From assembly GCA_020634245.1 (NCBI GenBank), contig JACKCC010000019.1, positions 78,780 through 142,779 on the forward strand: 64,000 nucleotides of DNA, in the 5' to 3' direction. Under the pieces are notes generated by a model that did not search any database, had not been told where the DNA came from, and worked only from the letters and a program-made list of their open reading frames with translations. This stretch comes from Ardenticatenaceae bacterium. Lineage in GTDB: Bacteria; Chloroflexota; Anaerolineae; Promineifilales; Promineifilaceae. Within the stretch, counting starts at the first letter, position 1. Every line of letters starts with the position of its first letter. This document shows positions 23,112-31,435 of the stretch, in pieces. The position numbers and the translations under genes were made by a program.

Positions 23112-23627
23112 ATGAAAACAGAACAGGAAATAGTGGAAGCCTATTTTGAAGCCCACAACCGGCAAGATATCGAGGCCATAATAGCCCTTTATTCTGAAGA
23201 TGCAACATTTGAATCCGTTGATAACTATGTTGTAGAGGGAAAGTCGGCATTGCGCCAGTTGGTAGAGTATAGCCTTGCCTTAAACGTCAAAGGGAAGGCT
23301 TTTGATTACGTTTCCAAGCCCGGACAAGTCACATTCAAGCTGATAGAACAAAATGGTTTCTTTCGTACGCTTGGCGTAGACGAAATTCACTATTCATCTT
23401 GCACAATGACCATCCACGACGGCCTCATCGTTTCGGCAAAGGTAGAGTTAAGTCAGGAAAGTATGGAGCAGGTAGAGCAAGCCCCCGCACCTTTCATGGC
23501 ATGGGCGACAAAAGAAAATCCAGAAACTTTAGCCAATTTAATGGCCGATGACGAATCCCGCATCAGCAAGGAAAGGGCATTGGGGTGGATGGCTTTACTG
23601 CACGAGTGGCAAGCGGTGCAAGTGTAA
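23112..23627 (+). CDS. SnoaL-like (NTF2-fold) protein, copy 2
   Basis: A 171-residue paralog of its neighbours, 15 bases after copy 1 and with the same TTGGAGGTAAATC ribosome site. It differs mainly in the ligand-cavity region (about 45-85), while the ends (KTEQEIVEAYFEAHNRQDIE and LLHEWQAVQV) are conserved. Copies 2 and 3 share more words with each other (EAHNRQDI, ADDESRISKERAL / ADEESRISKERAL) than with copy 1, so they probably arose in a second duplication. Confidence 0.8.
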   Translation: MKTEQEIVEAYFEAHNRQDIEAIIALYSEDATFESVDNYVVEGKSALRQLVEYSLALNVKGKAFDYVSKPGQVTFKLIEQNGFFRTLGVDEIHYSSCTMTIHDGLIVSAKVELSQESMEQVEQAPAPFMAWATKENPETLANLMADDESRISKERALGWMALLHEWQAVQV

Positions 23628-23642
23628 AATTGGAGGTAAATC

Positions 23643-24155
23643 ATGAAAACAGAAAAAGAAGTAGTGGAAGCCTATCTTGAAGCCCACAACCGGCAAGATA
23701 TCGATGCCGTAATGTCTTTTTATGCCGAAGATGCGACATTTGAATACGTCAATAACTTTACCCTGGTGGGAAAATCGGCATTGCGCCGGTTGGAAGAATA
23801 CAGTGTTGCCTTAAACATCAAGTTGAGAAACTTTGATTATGTATATGAACCGGGTCAAGTTTCAAGCAAGGGCATAGAACAAAACGATTGGCTATGTACA
23901 ATGGGCATTGATGAAGCTCATCACACGTCCTCTACAACCATACGTGATGGACTCATTACTTCCATACGGGTAGAGTTAAGCCAGGAAAGCAGGGAGCAAA
24001 TGAAACAAGCTCAAGAACCTTTTATAGCTTGGATGACAAAAGAAAAGCCAAACATTTTGGCTGAGTTGATGGCCGATGAAGAATCCCGCATCAGCAAGGA
24101 AAGGGCTTTGACCGTGATGGCCTTACTGCGCGAGTGGAAAACGACACAAACGTAA
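23643..24155 (+). CDS. SnoaL-like (NTF2-fold) protein, copy 3
   Basis: A 170-residue third paralog, 15 bases after copy 2 with the same ribosome site. The NTF2-like core (about 1-110) and helical tail are kept. The pattern of a fixed frame with varying cavity residues suggests three proteins with the same architecture and different ligands, or mixed oligomers. No enzyme gene nearby hints at a pathway. Confidence 0.8.
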   Translation: MKTEKEVVEAYLEAHNRQDIDAVMSFYAEDATFEYVNNFTLVGKSALRRLEEYSVALNIKLRNFDYVYEPGQVSSKGIEQNDWLCTMGIDEAHHTSSTTIRDGLITSIRVELSQESREQMKQAQEPFIAWMTKEKPNILAELMADEESRISKERALTVMALLREWKTTQT

Positions 24156-24359
24156 ACAAAAATTGGTAGGGGTGTGCCCTTGTGGCCGCCCCAAGGCAAA
24201 CCTATTCACGCCCAGTTAAAAACCGGGTGTGGTTTGTCATGCCAGGTTGAGGTGATTACGTTAGAATAGGTGTGAAGGGATACGGCCGTGTGACCACCCG
24301 CTCCCTTTTCGTGTCTACAGTATGTGCAATCAATTGATTTAATGCAAAAGGAGCAAAAA

Positions 24360-24614
24360 ATGACAGACAAAATAGATGATTTGAAAAAAGCATTGAAGGA
24401 ACAAAAAGAGCAAGTAAATCTGGCCCGCGAAAGCAAAGATAAACTAGCCAGCCTCGATGAAAAACTGGAAACAGCCACCGCCGCCATGCGTAAAGCCGCC
24501 CCGGCTGCTGCCCCCAAAACCCACACCGTCGTCAGCGGCGACACCCTGACCGGCATCGCCAAACAGTACGGCAAAGAAAGCTGGAAAGAAGTCTACGAAG
24601 CCAACAAACTCTAA
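24360..24614 (+). pseudogene. LysM-domain protein, 5' part, interrupted by IS982-type element
   Basis: A small cytoplasmic-looking protein: charged coiled coil (about 1-45), Ala/Pro linker and a LysM domain beginning HTVVSGDTLTGIAKQYG. The IS enters after codon Asn82-Lys83, and its end supplies a stop (reading ..EANKL stop at 24614), removing the last 19 or so residues. The missing part resumes at 25653-25710. Joining the halves through one copy of the duplicated AACAA restores a 101-residue protein. RBS AAAAGGAG precedes the ATG at 24360. LysM normally binds peptidoglycan or chitin; with no signal peptide its target is unclear. Confidence 0.88.
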
Positions 24615-25647
24615 TTGCTAACCTCAAAAGGTAAGGTTGACGAATTTGCCTCCCAACTTACACTCCTAAAGTTTGACACCACATCAGACAAAGGAGTATC
24701 CGATGAGAGGCTTAACAGATTATATTACACAGGCAGCATGGAGCGATATTTTGACGGTTCAATATGTTTTGGTAGATGATTCTTATCAACAACTGGATGT
24801 CCATATTTTGCCTGAGCGCAAATTTGCACCACAAGGGACGCCTTGCTTTAGTGATTCTGAGGTCATCACCATTGCCCTTTTGGGAGAGATGGTTTTTGCC
24901 GGTGATGAAGATAAAACACTGCACTTTATACGACAATATCATCTCGACATGTTTCCTCATTTGCTCGATAACTCTCGTTTCAATCGCCGTCGTCATCAGC
25001 TAGCGGGCGTCATGGAAGCGATTCGAGAGCATTTGCGAGACCGTTGGCGGGCAAAACATCCTCTAGATATCGAAACAGAAAACTTGCGTATCGTGGATAG
25101 TGCGCCCATCTCTATCTGCACCTATACTCGTGGTGGTCGTTGCCAGAGCATCCCATTAGATTGGCGAGATGAATGGTTTGGCGTTTGTACCAGCAAGAAA
25201 GCCAAGTTTTTTGGCGCGCGTTGCCACATAACAACGACCCTAGACCAGATGATTGACACCTGGTTACTAGCTCCGGGTTCTTATGATGACCGTAAACCCA
25301 TGGCCGCCTTGTTAGAAAATCGTCATGGACTGTCCGTTATCGGCGACAAAGGCTATGTCAGTGAAGACCTCGCCCATCGTTTGTGGGAAGATGACCAACA
25401 TCTACTCCTTGCTTTGAAGAAGGATAATCAAACAGAACAATGGCCTGACGGAATCCAACGAATATTGGGTTATTTGCGCCATCGGGTCGAAACAGCCTTT
25501 AGTGTGCTGGAAAACGTATTCGATTTTGAAAGTCCTAAATCCCGTTCGCTTGCTGGGTTGATTGCTCGGACAACCACGAAGATTTTGGCTTATACCATTA
25601 GCTTCTTTCTTGCCGAGATTCTCACCCCAGAGCTTAGCAATTAGAGT
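24608..25647 (+). mobile_element. IS982-family insertion sequence
   Basis: A 1,040-bp element bounded by perfect 14-bp inverted repeats: ACTCTAATTGCTAA at 24608-24621 and TTAGCAATTAGAGT at 25634-25647. It is flanked by a 5-bp direct repeat AACAA (24603-24607 and 25648-25652), the target duplication. Removing the element and one AACAA exactly restores the LysM reading frame. The element has no ACGGCCGT octamer. Intact ends, intact transposase and an intact target indicate a recent insertion. Confidence 0.95.
24703..25644 (+). CDS. IS982-family transposase
   Basis: A 313-residue DDE transposase. First acidic site VDSAPISIC (about 137), second in APGSYDDRKPM, and the region GDKGYVSEDL, then RVETAFSVLENVFDFE near the end; this order is typical of IS982. 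SRFNRRRHQL in the N-terminal part is also a family mark. Start ATG at 24703 with AAGGAG 6 bases upstream. The stop codon lies inside the right inverted repeat. It appears intact and possibly active. Confidence 0.93.
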   Translation: MRGLTDYITQAAWSDILTVQYVLVDDSYQQLDVHILPERKFAPQGTPCFSDSEVITIALLGEMVFAGDEDKTLHFIRQYHLDMFPHLLDNSRFNRRRHQLAGVMEAIREHLRDRWRAKHPLDIETENLRIVDSAPISICTYTRGGRCQSIPLDWRDEWFGVCTSKKAKFFGARCHITTTLDQMIDTWLLAPGSYDDRKPMAALLENRHGLSVIGDKGYVSEDLAHRLWEDDQHLLLALKKDNQTEQWPDGIQRILGYLRHRVETAFSVLENVFDFESPKSRSLAGLIARTTTKILAYTISFFLAEILTPELSN

Positions 25648-25652
25648 AACAA

Positions 25653-25710
25653 AGACGTCATCGGTGATGATCCCAACAAAATCCGCGTAGGCATGGAACT
25701 GAAAATATAA
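25653..25710 (+). pseudogene. LysM-domain protein, 3' remnant after the IS
   Basis: The frame reads KDVIGDDPNKIRVGMELKI then stop (TAA at 25708-25710), the standard C-terminal strand of a LysM domain. It continues exactly from the 5' part across the IS target duplication. On its own it has no start codon or ribosome site. Confidence 0.9.
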
Positions 25711-25714
25711 AGAA

Positions 25715-25775
25715 AGGCAGAGGGCAGAAGGCAGAAATCAGAATTCCCCCCATTTCTGCCTTCTGCCCTCTGCCT
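25715..25775. terminator. Long GGCAGA-unit hairpin between convergent genes
   Basis: Arm AGGCAGAGGGCAGAAGGCAG (24 bases in all, 25715-25738) pairs perfectly with its complement at 25752-25775. Arms consist of 7-base GGCAGAA-like units. It lies between the convergent LysM and exchanger genes, where a bidirectional terminator is expected. The same unit occurs in frame inside menD and menH. Confidence 0.75.
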
Positions 25776-25783
25776 CCTTCCTT

Positions 25784-26779
25784 CTAAATTCCCACTCCCC
25801 GCGAAAACAGCAAATACATCCCAAAAATATACACCAGAATAATCGCCAGCGTATCCAGTTCCAGAAAGAGGATTTTGCGCTCCACGCGGGCCAGATTGCC
25901 CAGCAGCGCCATGTTGGTGAGGAGCATCCCCAGCAAGGCCACTAAAGCAAAATTGGGATCGATGGCGGCCAGGAAACGGCCGTCTACATAAAAGAAATCC
26001 GCAATCCCCACGCCCAGCATATTAAAAACACTGGAGCCAAACAAGTTGCCCACCGCCATGTCATACGCGCCGATGCGCACCGCCGCCACCGCCGCCAACA
26101 GCTCCGGCAGCGACGTAATCACACTCAAAATCGCCGTACCGACAAAGCCGGTCCCCATCCCCGTAATCACCGCAATCTCCGAGCTGGCATTGACCAGCAG
26201 CGGCACAACCATCACCAACACCGCCGCCGAAATCGCAAACCCAACGATGCCCTTCAGCAGCGAGGGGAACTCCGGCCCCGGCTCCACCGCCACCGGCGTA
26301 GGCACCGACGACGGCCCGTTAACCTCCCGCTGAATCAGCCAGATGCCGCCAAAGTAGATCAAAATAATGACTAAACTGTCTGTCCCCACCCAACCAATCG
26401 TCGAGTGAAAATCAGCCAGAATGGCAATCGCCGCCATCAACATCAAAATCGTCGTCAACGTCGCCGTCAACGCATGGCTGATGGCGATCTTGCGCATCAA
26501 CGGCACCTGGAAGGTCATCAAATCGACCAATGCCAGCAGCAGCATGTTGACCATGTTGCTGCCGAACAGGTTACCGGCCGCCAGATTGGGCACGCCAGCT
26601 TGAAATGAACTGACCGAGGCGATCAATTCCGGCAGCGAGGTGGCCCCCGCCAGAAAAATCGTGCCCACAAAGACGCCGCCCAACCGCGTCCGCACAGCAA
26701 TCACATCGCCGTACTCGGCCAGTTTAATCGCCGCCAGCACCACAACGGCCGCACTCAGAATAAATGTTATCCAGACCAT
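25784..26779 (-). CDS. Sodium/calcium exchanger family protein (YrbG-like)
   Basis: A 331-residue CaCA-family antiporter with ten or so membrane helices in two inverted halves. Both alpha repeats are intact: GATSLPELIASVSSF with GNLFGSNMVN in the first half and ITSLPELLAAVAAV with GNLFGSSVFN in the second; the glutamates bind the ion. A variable cytoplasmic loop (about 152-175) separates the halves. It exports Ca2+ or another cation against Na+ or H+. It is downstream of a PII-like gene on the same strand. Confidence 0.94.
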   Translation of the reverse strand: MVWITFILSAAVVVLAAIKLAEYGDVIAVRTRLGGVFVGTIFLAGATSLPELIASVSSFQAGVPNLAAGNLFGSNMVNMLLLALVDLMTFQVPLMRKIAISHALTATLTTILMLMAAIAILADFHSTIGWVGTDSLVIILIYFGGIWLIQREVNGPSSVPTPVAVEPGPEFPSLLKGIVGFAISAAVLVMVVPLLVNASSEIAVITGMGTGFVGTAILSVITSLPELLAAVAAVRIGAYDMAVGNLFGSSVFNMLGVGIADFFYVDGRFLAAIDPNFALVALLGMLLTNMALLGNLARVERKILFLELDTLAIILVYIFGMYLLFSRGVGI

Positions 26780-26788
26780 GAGTTTTTT

Positions 26789-26869
26789 GTGTCAGGTATC
26801 AAGTGTCAAGTGGCAGGTGGCGGGTAGCAAGTCGCCCTTTCACCCCTGCCCCCCTGCACCCTTGCACCC
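26789..26869. repeat. Short-unit repeat cassette (CAAGTGTC / CCCTGCA)
   Basis: GTATCAAGTGTCAAGTGGCAGGTGG-type units followed by CCCTGCCCCCCTGCACCCTTG-type units. The two halves are only partly complementary. It lies between the exchanger and PII-like genes. Confidence 0.6.
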
Positions 26870-27235
26870 TCACCCCGCCACATCCTCACCCGCGTACGGC
26901 TCCGGGAAGCCCCACGTTTTGACTACCGGTAAAGCGAAGATGATGCCGGTGTGGGGTTTGGTCAGGTCGCCGAGCACACCTTCCGTAGCGGCAACGGCCG
27001 CTTCCGCCGTCTCCATATCATCAATCACGGCAAAAATCGTGTTGTGCCCCACCCGGCCGCTGCCAAAAATCTGACTGAAGCCGGCAAACATCGGCCCGGC
27101 CACCGGCCGTGGCAGCACCCGATTAACGCCGGTGCTTTCCATAATCGTCACACCTTTCACCCCGGCCTCAACCCAGGCCGTCAATACATCATTCAAATGG
27201 GCGCTGTCGTCCAGCACCATCATGAGCATAAACAT
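26870..27235 (-). CDS. PII-like / CutA-fold signalling protein
   Basis: A 121-residue protein of the nitrogen-regulatory PII-like fold: MLMMVLDDSAHLNDVLTAWVEAGVKGVTIMEST at the start and HNTIFAVIDDMETAEAAVAATEGVLGDL in the second half give the double beta-alpha-beta pattern. Small PII-like proteins next to membrane transporters often regulate them. The adjacent exchanger is therefore a candidate partner (inference). Start at 27233-27235 with GAGGAG 9 bases upstream. Confidence 0.75.
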   Translation of the reverse strand: MFMLMMVLDDSAHLNDVLTAWVEAGVKGVTIMESTGVNRVLPRPVAGPMFAGFSQIFGSGRVGHNTIFAVIDDMETAEAAVAATEGVLGDLTKPHTGIIFALPVVKTWGFPEPYAGEDVAG

Positions 27236-27240
27236 TTTAG

Positions 27241-28236
27241 CTATCTCCTCACAATTCTGGGCAATGAGGGCCAATTTTGCTTTCGCACACGCACATTTTT
27301 CGAACGCTTAAACGTCCCATCAGCTTGTGTGAATTCAATTTTGTCTACAATGATTCGCGAGCGGATATATTCAGCCATTCTCTCTTTGTTAGGCTTGGCC
27401 CAGGCAACGGGGCCAGAAATTTTTAGCTGCTTATCCTTACCAAAGAAAATAATCGTAGCCGTTCCATTGACTTCAACCCGTTCAACTTCCGACCAGGCCA
27501 TGCGATACTGACGAAATGGCACAGTACGGGTAATAAATTCATTATCTACTTCGGTATATCCAACAATCAAATACAATAAACCCGACAACAATACAAACAT
27601 TAGTGAAATCGGACTCATCATAATCTGACCATCCCGCCAATCAAGAATAACTGCCAAAACAAAAAAGATTGGTCCGACCCAAACTAACCACTTGAACAGC
27701 CGCGGGTCTGAAACGCGAATTGGGGTTGGCAAATCTTCAACTTTCGTTGGGGTGGGATATTTTGAGGCTTCTACTTGATAGTCAGGCAGGTTTTTGTAAG
27801 CATCTTCTGCCAACGCTTCTGCTGGCACACGGGCCTGAACAGCTTCCCAAACCTCATCTCGACCAAAATATTTCATGTTGGGAACAGCAATTACACCCTG
27901 CAAAGTCCCCAACATAATGTAATGCTGCACAGATCGTTCTTTTGATGGCGTCACAACATGTTTGGCAACAATTACTTCATCCCAGAAAACCTTAAGCTCA
28001 TTCTTACCGACTTTAGCTTCAAGCTTTGATTCATCGACGCGTATGTAATTCCGCCACATTGGCAAGGTTTCTTGAAAGAACCCAAGAATCATTACAAACA
28101 AAAGGACAATAGCCATAAATACAGGTGCAACATCATAATAAATACCAGCTCCCAGAAACAAATTAATAGCCAGTCCTGGCAGAATGACATCGGTAATCCA
28201 GTATCGTTTTTTAGCTCGGAAAGTTATGGTTGACAT
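27241..28236 (-). CDS. Membrane protein with bacterial PH-like domain
   Basis: A 331-residue protein: a pair of helices near the N-terminus (about 15-55), a cytoplasmic region, another helix pair (about 180-225) and a C-terminal PH-like domain (about 225-305) beginning FITRTVPFRQYRMAWSEVERVEV. The middle holds a second PH-like stretch (about 60-130, LKVFWDEVIVAKHV). Function unknown. Start at 28234-28236 with AGGTGG 8 bases upstream. Its stop overlaps the ribosome site of the PII-like gene, so both are co-translated. Confidence 0.72.
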   Translation of the reverse strand: MSTITFRAKKRYWITDVILPGLAINLFLGAGIYYDVAPVFMAIVLLFVMILGFFQETLPMWRNYIRVDESKLEAKVGKNELKVFWDEVIVAKHVVTPSKERSVQHYIMLGTLQGVIAVPNMKYFGRDEVWEAVQARVPAEALAEDAYKNLPDYQVEASKYPTPTKVEDLPTPIRVSDPRLFKWLVWVGPIFFVLAVILDWRDGQIMMSPISLMFVLLSGLLYLIVGYTEVDNEFITRTVPFRQYRMAWSEVERVEVNGTATIIFFGKDKQLKISGPVAWAKPNKERMAEYIRSRIIVDKIEFTQADGTFKRSKNVRVRKQNWPSLPRIVRR

Positions 28237-28270
28237 CGATGAATCCACCTAATGCAAGTATTTGATTATT

Positions 28271-29128
28271 CTATACGCCTGAAGAACGATACTTGTTGTG
28301 TGATTTTTTTACTTTTTCCAACCAATCAGCCAACTCTTGTTCATCTCCATTTGTTAGAACACGTTTGATTTCGTCTAGTTGAGTTTGGTAAGCTTCGATT
28401 TGGGTTAAAACGGCCGTTCCATTCGTCAACAAAATATCCAGCAGCATCTGCGGATCCGAACCGGCCAGACGGGTCGTGGAGCGGAAACCGGAAGCGCTGA
28501 CCTGCCACAACTGGTCGTCGTTTTGCGCCGCCGCCGTCTGCATCAGCGCCGCCGAGACAAGGTAGGGCAAATGGCTGGTAGCCGCAACCATGTTGTCGTG
28601 GGCCTGCGACGGCAAAAGCAGTGGATTGGCCCCGATAGTCTCGATGATTTCGTAGGCGATGGCGGTGAGTTGGGGGGTGGTACGGCCGTTCTCACACAAT
28701 ACAAACGTCTGTCCCCGGTACAAATCGGCCGCTGCCGCAGCAAAACCGGCCGTCTCCTTGCCGCACATCGGATGGCCGCCAATCGCCGCAAACGATCCCG
28801 GCAGCGCTTCCATCACCCGGCCAATTTCCGCCTTCGTGCTGCCCAAATCCATCACCAGGCAACCATCAGGCCGAACAGTCGGCAGTTGGGTCAGCAGGCG
28901 CAAAATCGTGCGCACCGGCGTAGCCAGGATGACCAGTTCGGCCTCTTTCACGCCTTCAGCCAGATCGCCGGTGACAACATCGGCTAACTCTTGAGCAGCA
29001 GTTCGTGTTTCGGGATTGCTGTCAATGATGGTGAGGTGGGCGAGGAACGGCCGTAACGCCAGCGCCAGCGATCCGCCCATCAAACCCAAACCAACAATAC
29101 AAACTCGTTCTACTTGCATGGCTGCCAA
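28271..29128 (-). CDS. tyrA: Prephenate dehydrogenase
   Basis: A 285-residue NAD(P)-dependent enzyme of tyrosine biosynthesis. Rossmann motif GLGLMGGSLALAL at about 14-26; the catalytic region GGHPMCGKETAGF (His near 117) and the helical C-terminal domain with ATSHLPYLVSAAL are intact. No regulatory ACT domain is present, so it is a short TyrA. ATG at 29117-29119 (MQVERV) is an equally good start. No other aromatic pathway genes lie in the window. Confidence 0.92.
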   Translation of the reverse strand: MAAMQVERVCIVGLGLMGGSLALALRPFLAHLTIIDSNPETRTAAQELADVVTGDLAEGVKEAELVILATPVRTILRLLTQLPTVRPDGCLVMDLGSTKAEIGRVMEALPGSFAAIGGHPMCGKETAGFAAAAADLYRGQTFVLCENGRTTPQLTAIAYEIIETIGANPLLLPSQAHDNMVAATSHLPYLVSAALMQTAAAQNDDQLWQVSASGFRSTTRLAGSDPQMLLDILLTNGTAVLTQIEAYQTQLDEIKRVLTNGDEQELADWLEKVKKSHNKYRSSGV

Positions 29129-29173
29129 TTATAACAGCCCGTGCCCAAACCTTAAAAAGCGGCTCGATGAAAA

Positions 29174-31243
29174 TCAATTTTGCAGATTACTAGTCGGCCA
29201 GATGAGGAAACGGCCGTCCTCCTTACCCACAAAATACAAACTATCCGTCACTGGATCAAAGCCAACCAACTGTCCATCAACGGGCGCAGACGCGGCTTGC
29301 AAGACAGCCATCGTTTCCATGTCCAACACTTGCAAGCCGTTGACCGTTATTTCGTACAACCGGCCCCGATTCTCATCCACCTGGAAACCAGAGAAGCCGC
29401 CGATGAAATCCTGGCCACGATCGATTTGTTCCAGCCAGGGCTGGCCATTTTGCCAGGCCCATTGGAACGTTTTGCCCAGGCGAAACCAACTTTTGGCGTA
29501 GAAACGGCCGTTCACCGCCGCCCCACTCAAATAATCTACACCCGGATACCGGGCCACCTCGCTCATCGTATTCAAATCATAGACGACAACCGTATACGAT
29601 ACCCAGGGCGTGCAGACGTAATCAATAAATGTCAGGTACAGCAAACGGGCCTGATTATCAAACCAGGTTTGTTGAATGGTTGGCGGTTCCTCCATCGGCT
29701 CGCCGCACACGGTCCCTTCCACTTCAAAGGGAATCGTCTGCTGCCACGTTTCCGACAGTGGATCAGCAATCAGCAGCATTTGATCGCGGAAAAGAAGCGC
29801 ATTGCCCGTAACTGTATCAACCTGCAAATGGGCATGACTGCGTTCGCCCGGCGGCAGCGTGAAACCATTGAGCGCCTGCCCGGTCGCTGTGTCAATTGTT
29901 GTCAGGCCATACGGATAATTATCTACAACCAACAAATTGCGGCTGGCATCCAAAGCCAGATCACCAGTCAGGCCATATACAGTCAGCAAACGGCCTGTCG
30001 CCGCGTCCAGACTGACCGTTTGTGTAATGCCATCGACGGCGGCATTGGCGTAGAGACGGCCGTTTCCACTATCTACAATCAGCGGCGGCACAATCCGCAA
30101 GGTTTCCGGCACAATACCCGTCTGAGCTAACGGCGTGCGGGTTGGCAGTGGTAATGTTGGCACGGCCGTGTCCGGCGTTGGAGGGACGCCTGGCGGCGTC
30201 GGCGATGGATAGGGCCGGGGCACATCCTCGCCCACAGCCGCCAGCAGGTAAAACTCGATATAATGATTCCAGTCTTGGTCATAGGGCCGGGTGATGAGCC
30301 ACATTGGGACTAACCGCTCCGCCTGTGTGGGCAGCGGCGCGTACACCAGTTCGGCCCGGTCGCCCTGCTCGCCGTAGGACAGCGAATGAGCCTGAAAACG
30401 CAGGGGATCGCCCGCGTCAAAGCCATCCATTTGTGCCCGCTCGTAAAAGAAAGCGCTCGACACCGTACCCTGCAAAAAGGCGGGATACACTTCGCTGAGG
30501 GGCTGAATAACGGCCGTTTCCCCTGCCGCAAAATGTGCCTGGATGATACGCGCTTCAACGACACGGCCGTTACCATCAATCCGCACCGTCACCCCCGGCC
30601 CTTCACTCACCCCGGTCAGCCGCAAACCGTCCGGAGCAAAGGCCACGTGAACCACATAATTCTCTCCATAACCGGGAAATTCATGGGCCACCAACGGCTC
30701 TGACAGTAAATTATGGTCGCGCACAAAATCCAGGGCAACGGCCGTGACCACATCCGACGACAAAATCAATGGTATCTCACCGGCCGGAGTCAGTATGGGA
30801 TTGACCGGATTCTGCCAATCAATCCCGCTGCTGTAAACAATCACCTGCTCATACGGCGACCGGATGAACGTCAACTGCTCATAGGTGCTGATAGCTTCAT
30901 CACGGCTAAAAACCTGGATCATCTCTTCTGATTCCTGCGCCACTTGGGCATTGTCCAGGCCAAATGACTGCGCCCAGGCCAACGCCGCCTCGCCGGTGGA
31001 AGGAATGGGTTCCGGCACGGCCGTGTAAATCGGCAAAGCCGCCGGAGCCTCATCAAGCGGCAGCGGCAGCATATCCGGCGTGATGCCATCGGATATGAGT
31101 GGTGTCGATGAAACTTCTGGCAGCGGGTAAAGTGTAGGTGTCTGGCTTTGGTCGGCAGCACCCGGTTCCAATTCCGTCGGGACACAGGCAGCCAAAGCAA
31201 AAAGAGCAAACAAAAAAACGGCCGTTTTCCAAAAAGTACGCAT
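29174..31243 (-). CDS. Large secreted lipoprotein with C-terminal beta-propeller-like region
   Basis: A 689-residue lipoprotein: signal peptide with lipobox LAAC (about Cys20), a Pro/Thr linker, an N-terminal domain (about 60-330), a second Pro/Thr linker (PYPSPTPPGVPPTPDTAVPT, about 345-365) and a C-terminal region (about 385-685) with repeated blade-like segments (NGRLYANAAVDG, NRGRLYEITVNGLQVLD, TDSLYFVGKEDG). I do not recognise a family function. Start ATG at 31241-31243 with GGAGG 6-10 bases upstream. The design resembles surface lipoproteins common in Chloroflexota. Confidence 0.8.
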   Translation of the reverse strand: MRTFWKTAVFLFALFALAACVPTELEPGAADQSQTPTLYPLPEVSSTPLISDGITPDMLPLPLDEAPAALPIYTAVPEPIPSTGEAALAWAQSFGLDNAQVAQESEEMIQVFSRDEAISTYEQLTFIRSPYEQVIVYSSGIDWQNPVNPILTPAGEIPLILSSDVVTAVALDFVRDHNLLSEPLVAHEFPGYGENYVVHVAFAPDGLRLTGVSEGPGVTVRIDGNGRVVEARIIQAHFAAGETAVIQPLSEVYPAFLQGTVSSAFFYERAQMDGFDAGDPLRFQAHSLSYGEQGDRAELVYAPLPTQAERLVPMWLITRPYDQDWNHYIEFYLLAAVGEDVPRPYPSPTPPGVPPTPDTAVPTLPLPTRTPLAQTGIVPETLRIVPPLIVDSGNGRLYANAAVDGITQTVSLDAATGRLLTVYGLTGDLALDASRNLLVVDNYPYGLTTIDTATGQALNGFTLPPGERSHAHLQVDTVTGNALLFRDQMLLIADPLSETWQQTIPFEVEGTVCGEPMEEPPTIQQTWFDNQARLLYLTFIDYVCTPWVSYTVVVYDLNTMSEVARYPGVDYLSGAAVNGRFYAKSWFRLGKTFQWAWQNGQPWLEQIDRGQDFIGGFSGFQVDENRGRLYEITVNGLQVLDMETMAVLQAASAPVDGQLVGFDPVTDSLYFVGKEDGRFLIWPTSNLQN

Positions 31244-31321
31244 ATCAACCTCCATCTCATTTTACGATACGGTTTCTTGGCATTGTTAGCTTGACGATTA
31301 ATAAACGGCCGTCCTCCCAAC

Positions 31322-31349
31322 TAGCAACTCAAACAAATCCTGATACAAT
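31322..31349 (+). promoter_or_regulatory. Likely promoter of the GlyA-GcvT fusion
   Basis: TAGCAA at 31322-31327, 16-base spacer, TACAAT at 31344-31349. The start codon is 87 bases downstream behind AGGAG; the leader holds GCTAACAGCTA repeats (31371-31400). Confidence 0.45.
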
Positions 31350-31435
31350 TCTTACGTCAAAAAGCTAACAGCTACTAGCCAAACGCTAACAGCTAAATTA
31401 ACAATCCCACATTCCCCCACAATCAGGAGAATACA

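Noticed and set aside
29180..30130. A 316-codon open frame antisense to the large lipoprotein gene
   Set aside because: No start signal; the sense strand has a lipobox, domain repeats and a good ribosome site.
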